Below are positions 7,136 to 16,194 of a DNA stretch of 64,000 nucleotides, in pieces. This DNA is from Bordetella parapertussis. Lineage in GTDB: Bacteria; Pseudomonadota; Gammaproteobacteria; Burkholderiales; SG8-41. The position numbers were made by a program, and so were the translations under genes. Within the stretch, counting starts at the first letter, position 1; each line of letters begins with the position of its first letter. The stretch is taken from assembly GCA_945901405.1 (NCBI GenBank), contig CAMDLH010000002.1, positions 20,227 through 84,226 on the forward strand, written 5' to 3'. Under the pieces are notes generated by a model. That model was not told the DNA's origin and did not search any database. It saw only the letters and a program-made list of their open reading frames with translations.

Positions 7136-9495
7136 GCGATCACGATCAAGCGCAAACGTATTTCGGTGCGTCGGTCGCGCGCAAGGAAGACCCCGCGTTT
7201 CTTACCGGCCAGGGCAAATACCTCGACGACATGCAGCCGCAGGGCCTGCTGCACGCATTGATGGTGCGCAGCCCGCACGCGCACGCGCGCATACGCGGCA
7301 TCGACAAAACCGCGGCACGCGCAGCGCCCGGCGTGCACGCCGTCTACACGCACGAGGATTTGCCGGAAAAGGTGCGCCGCAAACCGCTGCCGCTGCTGGT
7401 GTTAAGCCCCGCGTTCAAGAATGCCTCCACGCAATACGTGCTCGCCAAGGAAGAAACGCGTTACGCCGGAGAGCCGGTGGCCATCGTCGTCGCCGAGTCG
7501 CGCGCGCTGGCGGAAGATGCCGCCGACCTTTTGCAAATCGATTACGAGCCGTTGCCCGCAGTGTCCGACGTGATGGATGGTCTCGCTCCCGATGCGCCGA
7601 GAGTTCACACCGGCTCGCCGTCGAATGTCATCGCCACGGTGCCGTTCGAGCATGGCGACGCCGACGCGGCGTTCACGCGCGCGGCGAAGGTGGTGAAGGC
7701 TTCGTTTCGCACGCATCGCGGCGGCGGCTTCTCCATCGAGACGCGCGGCGCGATGGCGATGCACGACGAGGACATGGGCGTCACCAACCTGTATGCCACC
7801 TCGCAATCGCCACATCGCGTGAAGCGCATCCTGCTCGACATCCTCGAACTGGATGAACACAAAATACGCGTGATCGCGCCCGATGTCGGCGGCGGCTTTG
7901 GCCCCAAGGGCGGTTTTTATCCCGAGTACGTTTCGATCGTGTTCTGCGCGCAGGCGTTAAAGCGCCCGGTCAAATGGATTGAAGACCGGCGCGAAAATTT
8001 CATGGCCACGCATCAGGAGCGAGACCAGTATTGGGATCTCGAACTTGCGGTAGATGCCGATGCGCGCATCCTCGGCATCCGCGGGCGTATGGTGCACGAC
8101 AGTGGCGCGTACGTGGCGCCGCCGTTGGGCCCCGTGCTGCCGTGGATCGCGATGACGCATGTGCAGGGGCCATACGTCATTCCGAATTTCAAGGTTGAAC
8201 TGGTGGTGGCATTCACCAACAAGGTCGCGACTTCGCCCGTGCGCGGCGCGGGCAGGCCGCAAGCCGTGTTCGTGATGGAAAGGTTGATGGATCATCTGGC
8301 CAAGGCCACGGGGCTCGACCGTGCCGAAGTGCGGCGGCGCAATTTCATCAAGCCCGAGCAGATGCCGTTCAATTGTAAATTGCTCGCACGCGACGGGCGC
8401 CCGGTGATTTACGACAGCGGTGATTATCCGGAAACGCAGCGCCGCACATTGGCGAATGCCGACTACACAACGTTCCCCGCGCGTCAGGCGGCAGCACGCA
8501 AGCAGGGTCGCTACGTCGGCATCGGCATCGCGAATTTTGTCGAGGGCACGGGCTTGGGGCCGTACGAAGGCTCGACCGTACGCGTCGCGACCAACGGCAA
8601 GATCACCGTTTACACCGGTGCTGCGCCGCAGGGCCAATCGCACAAGACCACCTTCGCGCAGATTTGCGCCGATCAGCTCGGCGTGCCGCCGGAGCAGATC
8701 GAAATCGTCACCGGCGACACCGGCCTCATCGCGCAAGGCGTGGGCACGTTCGCGGCGCGCAGCGCGGTGAATGCCGGCAATGCCATGCATCTGGCGTCAA
8801 AAGAAGTGCGGCACAAAGCTATCCTGCTCGCCGCGCAAATGATGAAAATCTCGCCCGAGGAAATGGAAGTCGGCGACGGCTGCGTTTACAGCGTGAAAAA
8901 TCCCGATCTGCGCAAGACGCTGCGTGAAATCGCCGGCTACGGCGCGGGCCTGCCCGGCGTGATGCTGCCCGATGGCATCTCGCCTGGCCTCGAACACACG
9001 GCGTATTTCACCCCGGAGCGAAGCACCTACTCGAACGGCTGCCACGTGGTCGAAGCCGAAGTCGATATCGGCACCGGGCACGTGACGCTTAACCGCTATT
9101 GCGTGGTTGACGATTGCGGCCGGCCGATCAACCCGACCGTGGTGCACGGACAAGTGCTCGGCGGCATCGCGCACGGCATCGGCAACGCGCTGCTGGAGCG
9201 CATGCAATACGACGAAAACGCGCAGCCGCTGACCACCAGCTTCGCGGATTACCTGTTGCCGCTCGCCACCGACATGCCGCGCGTAGAGCTCGATCATACG
9301 ATTACGCCCTCGCCTCTCAATCCGCTGGGTGTGAAAGGCGCGGGCGAAGGCGGCACGCTGCCGGCGATTGCCGCGATTGTTTCCGCCATTGAAAACGCGC
9401 TGACTCCGTTTGGCGTGCGCATCGATGAGATGCCGGTGACGCCGATGCGCATTGTTGAGTTGATCCGCGAGGCGTCGCCTGAGGTTTACGATTAA
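7132..9495 (+). CDS. Molybdenum hydroxylase large (Mo-cofactor) subunit
   Basis: The large subunit (787 aa) binds molybdopterin cytosine dinucleotide and hydroxylates the substrate. Cofactor motifs are GGGFGPKGGFYPEY (about residue 254), SPVRGAGRPQ (about 368), GVGTFAARSAVNAGNA (about 536) and GVKGAGEGGTLPA (about 733), the last with the catalytic glutamate. It lacks the AYxCSFR loop of form I carbon monoxide dehydrogenase, so despite cox-like annotation it more likely oxidises an organic ring or aldehyde. A Bug receptor and a dioxygenase gene follow on the same strand, which suggests uptake, hydroxylation and further oxidation of one compound. Confidence 0.93.
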   Translation: MSDHDQAQTYFGASVARKEDPAFLTGQGKYLDDMQPQGLLHALMVRSPHAHARIRGIDKTAARAAPGVHAVYTHEDLPEKVRRKPLPLLVLSPAFKNASTQYVLAKEETRYAGEPVAIVVAESRALAEDAADLLQIDYEPLPAVSDVMDGLAPDAPRVHTGSPSNVIATVPFEHGDADAAFTRAAKVVKASFRTHRGGGFSIETRGAMAMHDEDMGVTNLYATSQSPHRVKRILLDILELDEHKIRVIAPDVGGGFGPKGGFYPEYVSIVFCAQALKRPVKWIEDRRENFMATHQERDQYWDLELAVDADARILGIRGRMVHDSGAYVAPPLGPVLPWIAMTHVQGPYVIPNFKVELVVAFTNKVATSPVRGAGRPQAVFVMERLMDHLAKATGLDRAEVRRRNFIKPEQMPFNCKLLARDGRPVIYDSGDYPETQRRTLANADYTTFPARQAAARKQGRYVGIGIANFVEGTGLGPYEGSTVRVATNGKITVYTGAAPQGQSHKTTFAQICADQLGVPPEQIEIVTGDTGLIAQGVGTFAARSAVNAGNAMHLASKEVRHKAILLAAQMMKISPEEMEVGDGCVYSVKNPDLRKTLREIAGYGAGLPGVMLPDGISPGLEHTAYFTPERSTYSNGCHVVEAEVDIGTGHVTLNRYCVVDDCGRPINPTVVHGQVLGGIAHGIGNALLERMQYDENAQPLTTSFADYLLPLATDMPRVELDHTITPSPLNPLGVKGAGEGGTLPAIAAIVSAIENALTPFGVRIDEMPVTPMRIVELIREASPEVYD

Positions 9496-9509
9496 CCCCG
9501 AAAACCTTC

Positions 9510-9580
9510 GACACGGATTTACGCGGATGAACGCAGATTACCCCAGAAAAAATCTGCGCAAATCTGCGTTAATCCGTGTC
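9510..9580. repeat. 30-bp imperfect inverted repeat overlapping a Bug start codon
   Basis: Left arm GACACGGATTTACGCGGATG... (9510-9539) and right arm ...GCGTTAATCCGTGTC (9551-9580) match at about 25 of 30 positions over an 11-base loop. The sequence resembles the widely dispersed ATCTGCGTTAATCCGTGTC intergenic repeat family of environmental bacteria (from memory). The right arm also holds an internal direct repeat AATCTGCG. Confidence 0.75.
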
Positions 9581-10552
9581 AAAAAAGCTTTTGACGTTGT
9601 TGTCGGCCTTTCCATCGCGTTGGGCACGTTGGGCGTATTCACTGCCCACGCCCAGCAATACCCCAACCGCCCAATCCGCCTTGTGCTGCCGGTCTCTTCC
9701 GGCGGCGGCGCGGATGTGATCGCGCGTACTGTTGGCAGCCGCATCGGCGCATCGCTCGGCCAGCAAGTCGTGGTTGATAATCGCGGCGGCGCGGGCGGCA
9801 ATATTTCCGCCGAGATCGTCGCCAAGAGCGACCCCGACGGCTACACCTTGGCGATGGTGCTTTCCAGTCACACCATCAATCCGAGTCTTTACAAAAAACT
9901 CAATTACGACGCGATCAGGGATTTCACGCCGATCGTGTTGCTCGCCACTTCACCGTTCGTGCTGGTAGTGCATCCGTCGCTGCCCGCGAAGAACGTGAAG
10001 GAATTTATCGCGCTGTCGAAAACTCGCAAGGGCGGCTTGCCGTATGGCTCATCAGGCTCCGGCCTGCTCGCGCATCTGGCGATGGAGTTGCTGAAAACCA
10101 TGGGCGGCTTCGAGGCCACGCACATCCCCTACAAGGGCACGGGGGCGGCGATGATGGACACCGTCGCGGGCCATATTTCCGCGAATTTTCCGACGATGAT
10201 CTCCGGGTTGAGCACCATACGCTCGGGCCGGCTGCGCGCGCTCGGCGTCACCAGTTTGCAGCGCTCGAAATTGCTGCCCGATGTGCCCACCGTCGCCGAG
10301 CAGGGGTTTGCGGGCTACGAAGTCAATGGCTGGTACGGGCTGCTCGCGCCCGCCGGCACGCCGCGTGAAATCATCGCGCTATTGAACAGCGAATCGATAA
10401 AGGCGCTTATCGCAACCGATGTGCGCGAGCGGCTCACCAATGATGGAGCGGTGCCGGTTGGCAACACGCCCGAGGAATTCGCCGCTTTTCTGCGCGCCGA
10501 GACGGCAAAGTGGGCGAGGGTTGTAAAATATTCCGGCGCGACAGCGGAGTAA
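9527..10552 (+). CDS. Bug family tripartite tricarboxylate transporter receptor 1
   Basis: Bug/TctC proteins are periplasmic receptors that bind small carboxylates through two water-mediated loops and pass them to TctAB or act as sensors. The mature part has YPNRPIRLVLP, a GGGADVIAR loop, VVDNRGGAGGN and DPDGYTLAM, the usual first-lobe motifs. The secretion signal is VVVGLSIALGTLGVFTAHAQ. The called ATG (9527) lies inside an inverted repeat, so about 18 residues before the signal core are repeat-encoded. A start at an in-frame CTG further on cannot be excluded. It follows the Mo-hydroxylase subunits by 31 bases and probably shares their transcript. Confidence 0.88.
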   Translation: MNADYPRKNLRKSALIRVKKAFDVVVGLSIALGTLGVFTAHAQQYPNRPIRLVLPVSSGGGADVIARTVGSRIGASLGQQVVVDNRGGAGGNISAEIVAKSDPDGYTLAMVLSSHTINPSLYKKLNYDAIRDFTPIVLLATSPFVLVVHPSLPAKNVKEFIALSKTRKGGLPYGSSGSGLLAHLAMELLKTMGGFEATHIPYKGTGAAMMDTVAGHISANFPTMISGLSTIRSGRLRALGVTSLQRSKLLPDVPTVAEQGFAGYEVNGWYGLLAPAGTPREIIALLNSESIKALIATDVRERLTNDGAVPVGNTPEEFAAFLRAETAKWARVVKYSGATAE

Positions 10553-10611
10553 TCCAACTTGAGTGTTGGAGTGACTATATAACGCAGCAAAAATTACGCA
10601 GGAGAAAACTC

Positions 10612-11529
10612 ATGCTGACCATCACACCAAACGGCAAAACATTGGGCGCTACGGTCACCGGCGTCGATCTATCAAAGCCGCTCTCCAGCGCCGACTTCGC
10701 GCAAACCCTGCGGGCGTTGGGCGAACACGGCGTATTGCGATTCTCCAATCAGCACATCGACGCCGGCGCGCTGCGCGATTTTTCGCAGCGCTTCGGGCCG
10801 ATACAGGTTGGCGTCAGTGAAAAATTTCGCCACCCGGACGTGCGCGAGGTGGGCATACTTTCCAACGTCACTGAGAACGGCCAGCCCATCGGGCTTGCGG
10901 ACGCCGGGCAGGATTGGCACACCGATATGTCGTACCGCGAGACTGTCGGCTTCGTGAACGTGCTGTATGCGGTGAAGGTGCCGGTGCGCAACGGGCAGGT
11001 GCTGGGCGACACGCTGTTCGCCAACATGCATGCGGCGTATGAGGGCCTCGCGCCCGAATGGAAAACGCGTCTCGCCGGAATGACCGCCACGCACGACTTC
11101 AATAAATTCTGGGACAACATGCGCATGAATCACGGCAGCAGCCGCCCGCCGTTGACACCGGAGCAGCGCGCCAAGCGCCCGCCGGTGGTGCATCCGGTTT
11201 TCATGACACACCCGCTCACCGGCCGCACGGTGCTGTATTGCAACCCTGGTTACGCCATCCGTATCAACGAGATGGATGAGGCCGAAAGCGATAAAACGCT
11301 CGACATGCTGTTCAAACATCAGTTGCAGGACAAATACATTTATCGTCACCAATGGCAATTGAACGACTTGCTGATCTGGGAGCACATCGGCACGCTGCAC
11401 AATGCATTGCCCGATTACGGCCCCAATGAACATCGCATGATGCTGCGCTGCCAGGTGATGACCACGCCCAAGGTGTTCGAGCCGGGTTTTCTTACGCGTG
11501 CCATCGAGCACGGCAGCGCGGCTCACTGA
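10612..11529 (+). CDS. TauD/TfdA family 2-oxoglutarate-dependent dioxygenase A
   Basis: A 305-aa non-haem iron, 2-oxoglutarate-dependent dioxygenase. The facial triad is visible: H103 and D105 in WHTDMSY, and the distal histidine in IGTLHNALPDY. The arginine that binds 2-oxoglutarate is in NEHRMMLR. The ORF track starts at 10510, inside the Bug gene. I chose the ATG at 10612 because AGGAG lies 9 bases upstream. It is the last gene in a run of the Mo-hydroxylase and Bug receptor. A close paralogue is at 62565-63446. The substrate is unknown. Confidence 0.9.
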   Translation: MLTITPNGKTLGATVTGVDLSKPLSSADFAQTLRALGEHGVLRFSNQHIDAGALRDFSQRFGPIQVGVSEKFRHPDVREVGILSNVTENGQPIGLADAGQDWHTDMSYRETVGFVNVLYAVKVPVRNGQVLGDTLFANMHAAYEGLAPEWKTRLAGMTATHDFNKFWDNMRMNHGSSRPPLTPEQRAKRPPVVHPVFMTHPLTGRTVLYCNPGYAIRINEMDEAESDKTLDMLFKHQLQDKYIYRHQWQLNDLLIWEHIGTLHNALPDYGPNEHRMMLRCQVMTTPKVFEPGFLTRAIEHGSAAH

Positions 11530-12529
11530 GCGCAACGCGCGCTTGAGCACGACCTGCCCGTGGTGCTCCGCCCCGCGCGACACGGGGCCAGTGTGCCCGC
11601 GCTGCGGCGCGGACTACGCCAAGGCCGAGGCGATCAAGGCTCACGGGCGCGCCGCCCCCGCCGCTGATCTGCCGGCAATTGCAATCGAGGAAGCCGAACC
11701 GGCTGCATTGGAGCGCGAGGCAACAGCCAACGGCGAGTGGGCGCACGTCGACGACGCCGATCTCGAATGGAAATTTTGCATCGGCGCGATGCCGATTGCC
11801 CTGTGCATCGCGCTGGTGTTTAACGTCTCCGGGCTAGGCGCATCGCTGCAACGCATTTTTCTCACCATGCCGGTACATGAATTGGGACACGCGGTCACGG
11901 CGTGGTTTTGCGGATTCGCGGCGATACCGACGTTGTGGAAAACACTGGTGCCCGAGACGCGCGGCTTTATTGCGCCGCTCGCGCTGCTAGGCGCGCTCGG
12001 CCACATGACGTATCGCGCCCATGCGGGGAATAAACGAATCGCCATGGTTGCCGGCATCGCGCTGATCGTGTTGCAGGCCATCGCCACCCTCGTCATCAAA
12101 CCCGACACCGCGACCATGTTGATCACCTTCGGCGGCGACGGCATGGGCATGATCCTCGCCGTGCTGCTGATGGCGAGCTTTTATTTCGGCAAGAACACGC
12201 AACTCTACAAAGGCTCGCTGCGCTGGGGCTTCGTGCTCATCGGCGCGGCGTCGTTCGTCGATATTTTTGCGACGTGGTGGAAAGCGCGCAGCGATGAAGG
12301 CGCGATACCCTACGGCACCACCGGCGGCATGGCCACGGATTCGATGACGCTGGTGGATGTGTATGGCTGGAGCATGCAGGCGCTGGTAAATCGCTACCTG
12401 TTTCTCGGCATCTGCTGCATGCTGCTATTGGCCGCCGTATACACGTGGGGCTTGCTCGCGGCGAAGGCCGAGATGGACAAACGGCAGCTCGCGCAAAAGC
12501 GCGGGGATTGGGCAATGCGCAAAAGGTAG
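11498..12529 (+). CDS. Zinc-ribbon membrane protein with HELGH metallopeptidase motif (M50-like)
   Basis: The 343-aa protein starts with a zinc ribbon (C20-x2-C23 ... C33-x2-C36, CPWC and CPRC), a spacer of about 50 residues, then six or seven membrane segments. The first region after helix 1 carries MPVHELGHAVTAW (about residue 127), the HExxH zinc site of site-2 (M50-type) membrane proteases. A downstream conserved aspartate of the LDG type is not obvious, so activity is uncertain. The ATG at 11498 overlaps the dioxygenase gene by 32 bases. A TTG at 11543 (before STTCPWC) is an alternative. It converges on sthA with a 24-base gap. Confidence 0.75.
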   Translation: MPSSTAARLTERNARLSTTCPWCSAPRDTGPVCPRCGADYAKAEAIKAHGRAAPAADLPAIAIEEAEPAALEREATANGEWAHVDDADLEWKFCIGAMPIALCIALVFNVSGLGASLQRIFLTMPVHELGHAVTAWFCGFAAIPTLWKTLVPETRGFIAPLALLGALGHMTYRAHAGNKRIAMVAGIALIVLQAIATLVIKPDTATMLITFGGDGMGMILAVLLMASFYFGKNTQLYKGSLRWGFVLIGAASFVDIFATWWKARSDEGAIPYGTTGGMATDSMTLVDVYGWSMQALVNRYLFLGICCMLLLAAVYTWGLLAAKAEMDKRQLAQKRGDWAMRKR

Positions 12530-12553
12530 GCACGTGGCTTCAGGCAGCGACGA

Positions 12554-13924
12554 TCACCCGCGCACGCGATTCAGCCCATTGAGCGCCGCAACGCGGTAGG
12601 CCTCCGCCATCGTCGGGTAGTTGAACGTGGTGTTGATGAAGTACATCAGCGTGTTCGCGCTGCCCGGTTGCGCCATGATCGCCTGACCGATGTGTATGAT
12701 CTCGGAGGCCTCGCTGCCAAAGCAATGGATGCCAAGTATTTGCAGCGTATCGCGGTGAAACAGTATTTTCAGCATGCCGGTGGTGCGCCCGGTGATCTGC
12801 GCGCGCGCGAGATGGCGAAAGAACGCGTGCCCCACTTCATAGGGCACCTTGCGCGCGGTGAGCTCGCGCTCTGTGGCGCCGAGCGAGCTGATTTCCGGCA
12901 CAGTGTAGATGCCCGCCGGGATGTCTTCCACCAGACGTTGCTCGCATGCACCGGTCAGGGCATGCGCCGCCGCAAAGCGGCCCTGGTCGTAAGCGGCGCT
13001 TGCAAGACTGGGATTGCCCACCACGTCGCCGGCGGCATAGATATGAGGCTGCGCGGTTTGATAAAACTCGTTCACAGTGATCGAGCCGCGCTCGTTGCGC
13101 TGGATGCCGAGCGCCTCCAGCCCCATGCCATCCGAATTTCCGGTGCGGCCCTGCGCCCACAACAACACGTCGCTCTGAATCACCTTGTTTGATTTGAGAT
13201 GCACGCGCACGCCGGTATCATCGGCCTCGACGCGCGCGTATTCCTCGCTGTGGCGGATCAACACGCCCTGCTCGCGCAGGTGATAGGCCAGCGCGTCGAT
13301 GATTTCATCATCGAGAAAAGCCAGCAGCTTGTCGCGGTTGTTGATGAGATTCACCTTGATGCGCAGGCCGCGGAATATCGACGCATATTCGCAGCCGATA
13401 ACACCCGCGCCATAAATCGAAATGCTGCGCGGCGTGGTTTTCAGGCGCAGCACGGTGTCGCTGTCGACGATGCGCGGGTGCGAAAAATCCACGTCCGGCG
13501 GACGATACGGGCGCGACCCGGTGGCAAGTATGATCTTGCCGGCGCGGCAACGATGCCGCGCGCCGTTGGCCACGGCAACCTCCAGACAGTGCGCATCCAC
13601 CATCGCCGCCCTGCCGCAAACCACCTCCACGCGGTTGCGCTCGTAGAAGCCGCCGCGCAAACGCACCTGACTGTGGATCACGCCCTCGGCCTTGCGTATC
13701 AGACTGTCGTAATCCGGCTCCGCGCCGGTGTCGTTATTGGCAAGCTGCTGAATCGCATGGCGCAGCGCCTTGCTCGGAATCGTGCCGCGGTGCGTACACG
13801 AGCCGCCAACTTCGGCATCCTGATCGATCACGGCGACATGGCGCCCCGACTTTGCCGCCGTCATGGCGGCGCCTTCGCCGGCAGGGCCGCTGCCGATAAC
13901 GATTACATCGTATTGTTCGCGCAT
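12554..13924 (-). CDS. sthA: Soluble (Si-specific) NAD(P)+ transhydrogenase
   Basis: SthA (456 aa) is a cytoplasmic FAD enzyme that equilibrates NADPH and NADH. It has an N-terminal FAD Rossmann motif [14 protein letters not shown], then [17 protein letters not shown] where the usual disulfide pair of this superfamily is reduced to one cysteine. That pattern separates SthA from lipoamide dehydrogenase and glutathione reductase. The NAD(P) fold begins [18 protein letters not shown] (about residue 175). The C-terminal dimerisation domain is complete. It stands alone, convergent with the gene before it and divergent from a Bug gene. Confidence 0.92.
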   Translation of the reverse strand: MREQYDVIVIGSGPAGEGAAMTAAKSGRHVAVIDQDAEVGGSCTHRGTIPSKALRHAIQQLANNDTGAEPDYDSLIRKAEGVIHSQVRLRGGFYERNRVEVVCGRAAMVDAHCLEVAVANGARHRCRAGKIILATGSRPYRPPDVDFSHPRIVDSDTVLRLKTTPRSISIYGAGVIGCEYASIFRGLRIKVNLINNRDKLLAFLDDEIIDALAYHLREQGVLIRHSEEYARVEADDTGVRVHLKSNKVIQSDVLLWAQGRTGNSDGMGLEALGIQRNERGSITVNEFYQTAQPHIYAAGDVVGNPSLASAAYDQGRFAAAHALTGACEQRLVEDIPAGIYTVPEISSLGATERELTARKVPYEVGHAFFRHLARAQITGRTTGMLKILFHRDTLQILGIHCFGSEASEIIHIGQAIMAQPGSANTLMYFINTTFNYPTMAEAYRVAALNGLNRVRG

Positions 13925-14014
13925 GGTGATTGTGAAGCTGGGAGCAGCCTTGACAATAAGCGGCGTATTTTACGCCGCCCGCTTGCACGGACGCCGCAAT
14001 GAGCGGAATTATAT

Positions 14015-14041
14015 AACTAATTGATTTTATTGGATATTATT
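14015..14041 (+). repeat. AT-rich dispersed motif, copy 2
   Basis: AACTAATTGATTTTATTGGA and following bases match the 27-base motif with about two mismatches. Unlike the other copies it lies about 90 bases upstream of a minus-strand gene start (sthA), in the 231-base divergent region before the next Bug gene. Nothing else in that region was recognised. Confidence 0.45.
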
Positions 14042-14155
14042 TCAATGTGCATTGCGTGAATAAACAGCCGCAATGATGGCATCCGCGATGTTGCCGATCA
14101 TTGACCCGATGAGGACACGCGGCTACATTGGCCTTGGAATAAAGCCGGAAGAAAA

Positions 14156-15151
14156 ATGATGACCAACACTCAAGCCCAAATGCTTAAACGCCGCCCGTTG
14201 ATGCGGCACGCCCTGCTGGGCTGCACGCTCCTTCTTGCGGCGACAAGCGCATGCGCGCAAGCATGGCCGGCAAAACCCATACGCATGATTGTTCCGTTCC
14301 CACCCGGCGGCGGCACCGATCTTGTCGGGCGCGCCGTGGCCAACCGATTGTCCGAAGGCACTGGCCAGCCGGTGGTGGTCGACAACCGCGGCGGCGCGGG
14401 CGGCGTCATTGGCAGCGACATCGTGGCGAAATCCGCGCCCGACGGCTATACGCTTGGCATAGCAACTTCGAGCACGCACCCGGTCGCGGGGCTGGTGCAA
14501 AAGGTGCCGTACGATGCACTCAAGAGCTTCGCGCCGGTGACGCTCGCCGGCGTGACACCGTACATACTCGTGGCCGCACCCGCGCTGCCGGCCGCCAGCA
14601 TCGCCGAATTCATCGCTCACATGAAAAACAACCCCGGCAAGGTCAACGTCGCGCATGTGGGCACGGGCACGCTGGGCTATCTGTTGACCGAGGCCTTCAA
14701 GAGCGCCACCGGTACCGACATGGTGGCGGTGCCCTACAAAGGCTCGGCGCTGGTGTATCCCGATCTGGTGTCGAACCGCGTGCAGGTATTTTTCGACAAC
14801 CCGGTTGCCTCCGCGCCGCAAGTCAAGGCCGGCCGCTTGAAGGCGCTGGCCGTGTCGCTGCCGACGGCGCTGCTGCCCAGCGTGCCCACGCTCGCGCAGG
14901 CAGGCGTCAAGGGCTTTGACGTAGGGTTCTGGTATGGCGTGGTCGCACCCGCGGGCACGCCCCGCGCCATCGTCGAGCGCGCACAACGCGTGATCGCGCA
15001 AGGCCTGAATTCGACAAGCGGCAAGGCCGAACTCGCGCAACTTGCGGTAGACCCCGTGGCATCAACGCCAGATCAGTTCACGGCCACGATACGCAGCGAC
15101 ATCGAACGCTGGGGCGCGGTGGCGCGCAGGCTCGGGTTGAAGCCGGAATGA
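14156..15151 (+). CDS. Bug family receptor 2
   Basis: A 331-aa periplasmic solute-binding protein. The signal peptide is RHALLGCTLLLAATSACAQ, followed by the mature start AWPAKPIRMIVPFPPGGGTDLVGR, a textbook Bug ligand loop. VVDNRGGAGGVIGSD and SAPDGYTLG follow. The ORF begins with two methionines, and ATGs at residues 10 and 16 would also leave a full signal peptide. GGAAG lies 8 bases before 14156, favouring the first. It faces Bug receptor 3 tail to tail. No enzyme gene is adjacent on its strand, so its partner is unknown. Confidence 0.92.
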   Translation: MMTNTQAQMLKRRPLMRHALLGCTLLLAATSACAQAWPAKPIRMIVPFPPGGGTDLVGRAVANRLSEGTGQPVVVDNRGGAGGVIGSDIVAKSAPDGYTLGIATSSTHPVAGLVQKVPYDALKSFAPVTLAGVTPYILVAAPALPAASIAEFIAHMKNNPGKVNVAHVGTGTLGYLLTEAFKSATGTDMVAVPYKGSALVYPDLVSNRVQVFFDNPVASAPQVKAGRLKALAVSLPTALLPSVPTLAQAGVKGFDVGFWYGVVAPAGTPRAIVERAQRVIAQGLNSTSGKAELAQLAVDPVASTPDQFTATIRSDIERWGAVARRLGLKPE

Positions 15152-15204
15152 CCATTACTGGCAAGCCCAAAGCCGCTCCGGTGTAGGTCTGACAGAGCGC
15201 TTTG

Positions 15205-16158
15205 TTAGTCTATCCGCGCATTGGATGCTTTAACTACCGTCGCCCATTTCTGCACGTCGGAAATCAACAGTTTCTGAAACTCCTCAGGCGTGGTGATCAG
15301 CGCTTCGGCACCCTGCGCCTTGAAGAAATCCTGCATCTCGCGCGTGCGCTGCACATCAGTCACGTCGCTGTTCACCTTGCGCACGATGCGTAAATCGGTG
15401 GCGGCGGGCGCGAGGATGCCCCACCACGGATTCACGTCAAAGCCGGCGAGGCCCGACTCGGCGATTGTCGGCACCGTGGGCGCTATCGCCACACGGCGCG
15501 CGCTGGTCACCGCAAGCGCGCGCACGCGGCCGCTCGATACATGCTGTATCACCGAAGGCACACTGGTAAACGCGGAATCGACCTGTCCGGCGATCACATC
15601 GGTGATCGATGGCGCAACGCCCTTGTAGGGGATGTGCAGCATATTGATACGTGCATCGATCTTGAGCATCTCGCCGAGCAGGTGATTGACCGAGCCATTG
15701 CCGGATGACGCATATGCCATCACACCTGGCCGGCCGCGCGCGAGTGCGATGAATTCCTTCAGCGATTTAGCGGGCAGGGTGTTATTGACGATGAGCAGAA
15801 AAGGCGTGACTGCCAGCGTCGCAACCGTCTGAAAATCCTTCACCGAATCATACGAGAGCTTCGGATAGAGGCTTTGGTTGATGGCCTGCGATCCGGCATA
15901 AGTGACAAGCAAGGTGTAGCCATCCGGCGGCGATTTCGCGACGACATCGGTACCGAGCGTGCCGCCCGCGCCGCCGCGGTTTTCCACTACGACGGTGCGC
16001 CCCCAGCGCTCGCCGAGCTTTTGCCCGACCGCGCGCGCGAACACATCCGTGGCGCCGCCGGGCACCTGCGGCACGATAAAGCGCACGTTGCGCACAGGGA
16101 ATTCCTGTGCGCTTACGTGAAGCGAACTTGCGGCAAGCAGCACCGCCAACAAGCGCAT
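15205..16158 (-). CDS. Bug family receptor 3
   Basis: A 317-aa Bug receptor. I place the start at the ATG at 16158 (MRLLAVLLAASSLHVSAQ, a clean signal peptide) rather than the track start at 16185, whose extra residues come from an AT-rich motif. The mature protein begins EFPVRNVRFIVPQVPGGATDVFAR, with VVENRGGAGGTLGTD and PPDGYTLL. It lies 36 bases downstream of an orphan Mo-hydroxylase large subunit on the same strand and is probably co-transcribed with it, so its ligand may be that enzyme's substrate or product. Confidence 0.91.
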   Translation of the reverse strand: MRLLAVLLAASSLHVSAQEFPVRNVRFIVPQVPGGATDVFARAVGQKLGERWGRTVVVENRGGAGGTLGTDVVAKSPPDGYTLLVTYAGSQAINQSLYPKLSYDSVKDFQTVATLAVTPFLLIVNNTLPAKSLKEFIALARGRPGVMAYASSGNGSVNHLLGEMLKIDARINMLHIPYKGVAPSITDVIAGQVDSAFTSVPSVIQHVSSGRVRALAVTSARRVAIAPTVPTIAESGLAGFDVNPWWGILAPAATDLRIVRKVNSDVTDVQRTREMQDFFKAQGAEALITTPEEFQKLLISDVQKWATVVKASNARID

Positions 16159-16163
16159 AACAC

Positions 16164-16190
16164 AACTATTTGTTTTTATTGACAATTTTA
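16164..16190 (+). repeat. AT-rich dispersed motif, copy 3
   Basis: TTGTTTTTATTGACAATTTT is a perfect match to the motif core. It sits 4 bases after the stop of the Mo-hydroxylase gene and 5 bases before the ATG of Bug receptor 3, both on the minus strand. It replaces any visible Shine-Dalgarno. Confidence 0.6.
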
Positions 16191-16194
16191 TGGT

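Noticed and set aside
7132-9495. Form I carbon monoxide dehydrogenase large subunit (coxL)
   Set aside because: The AYxCSFR active-site loop is missing; the corresponding region reads SPVRGAGRPQ as in general molybdenum hydroxylases.
10510-10611. Upstream start of the dioxygenase at 10510
   Set aside because: It lies inside the Bug gene; a strong AGGAG at 10603 and family length support 10612.
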